IMG/VR virus record: IMGVR_UViG_3300010397_000079
Span: 1 to 28,072 of that record
Length of the DNA: 28,072 nt
Strand: one strand, 5' to 3'
From: a virus
Part shown: in pieces, positions 27,632 through 28,072 of the stretch
How positions within the stretch are numbered: position 1 is the stretch's first letter
Layout: each line of letters starts with the position of its first letter
Notes under the pieces: model-generated
The model's database searches: none
What the model was told of the DNA's origin: nothing
Seen by the model: the letters and a program-made list of their open reading frames with translations, nothing else
Translations under genes and position numbers: made by a program

Positions 27632-28002
27632 GGCCCGATCCCGAATCCTGTTGGGGTAGCCATGCGCTTCTGCGGCGGTGGAGCAGCCTTCGTGCACACC
27701 GCCGACGTCGGTATCGACTCCGAGTTCGGGACGATGCTATTGGTCGCTGGCGCGTAGAGCGCAGCCTTCAGGTAATAGCAGCCATCCGCCGGCAATTTGG
27801 ATGCTGCAGCGCTGATATCGATCGTCGAGTACACCTGGGCGCCAGTGTCCTGCGAGTAGACGAGATAGACCGCCTTTTCGCTGGCTGCGATGGACGTTCC
27901 GTCGGAGTAGGTCGTGACCCCGTTCCACTTGAGGCCCTGAGAGGCCGCAGCAAAACAGACCGTGGCGATGAGGAGCGAGGCGAGAGCGAGCGTGATCTTC
28001 AT
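27628..28002 (-). CDS. secreted, possibly fibronectin-III-like protein
   Basis: 124 residues from the ATG at 28002; a GTG one codon upstream is possible. N-terminus MKITLALASLLIATVCFAAA is a signal peptide, with SQGLKW after it. The mature chain has strands and a central conserved-looking part: GVTTYSDGTSIAASEKAVYL, VYSQDTGAQVYSTIDISAAA, CYYLKAALYAPATNSIVPNS, which suggest a single Fn3-like beta domain. Its end is Pro-rich (KAAPPPQKRMATPTGFGIGP). It shares a coupled stop-start with the next, also secreted, protein; they may work as a pair. Confidence 0.7.
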   Translation of the reverse strand: MKITLALASLLIATVCFAAASQGLKWNGVTTYSDGTSIAASEKAVYLVYSQDTGAQVYSTIDISAAASKLPADGCYYLKAALYAPATNSIVPNSESIPTSAVCTKAAPPPQKRMATPTGFGIGP

Positions 28003-28027
28003 CACCCGATTGTCGCGAGCCGATCCC

Positions 28028-28072
28028 TCACTCGCTGGACGGAAGATTCACATTTGGGGTCGTTTCAATCGA
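28028..28072 (-). CDS. possible C-terminal end of another late gene (partial)
   Basis: On the - strand the bases from the window edge can encode SIETTPNVNLPSSE and then TGA at 28028-28030, 25 bases before the next gene's start. Only 14 codons are visible and other frames stop soon, so the assignment is weak. The operon may continue rightwards. Confidence 0.3.
   Translation of the reverse strand, partial: SIETTPNVNLPSSE

Noticed and set aside
1-28072. CRISPR array, IS element or diversity-generating retroelement
   Set aside because: I saw no regular spaced repeats, no transposase and no reverse transcriptase or template-repeat pair.

Overview
The window looks like most of the genome of a temperate, short-tailed (podovirus) phage with P22-type virion genes. 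The host is probably a GC-rich Gram-negative bacterium: the DNA is GC-rich, there are membrane-anchored coiled-coil lysis proteins that suit a two-membrane envelope, and two late products carry Sec-type signal peptides. The species cannot be named from sequence alone.

Left end (1-2448, + strand): the 3' end of one gene, two small phage genes (one Cys-rich, one probably SH3-like), an excisionase-like gene, and a tyrosine integrase that overlaps it out of frame. Right after int lies a site I read as attP. It holds a 28-base copy of a tmRNA (ssrA)-like 3' end finishing in CCA, flanked by repeated AAGGCAAC boxes that look like integrase arm-type sites. A near-perfect chromosomal-type parS motif sits between one arm box and the core. 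Then comes an HNH endonuclease with an excisionase-like N-terminus. Because phage genes lie on both sides of this att, the window seems to be a phage (virion/circular) map rather than an integrated prophage junction.

Rest (2613-28072, - strand): one long, tightly packed late operon, read from right to left. It begins with two secreted proteins, a small Cys-rich protein and five proteins that are probably virion or accessory components (28002-23071). A P22-like order follows: terS, terL, portal, a tiny unlisted helical gene, scaffold, coat, gp4-like and gp10-like neck proteins, a small beta protein, a cupin, three probable DNA-ejection proteins, a tail fibre and a tail spike. The operon ends with a lysis region: several small one-TM proteins, an M15 peptidase and a 3-TM holin. 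Nearly all genes touch or overlap (ATGA, GTGA, TAATG, TGATG), which implies translational coupling.

The most unusual block is a three-gene insertion in the P22 order between coat and gp4. It encodes a GT-A glycosyltransferase, a class I SAM methyltransferase and a radical SAM protein with C-terminal cysteines, and it is set off from the coat gene by a strong hairpin terminator. It may modify the virion or the host surface. The fibre and spike share a duplicated N-terminal domain, which suggests two receptor-binding proteins mounted through the same type of anchor.
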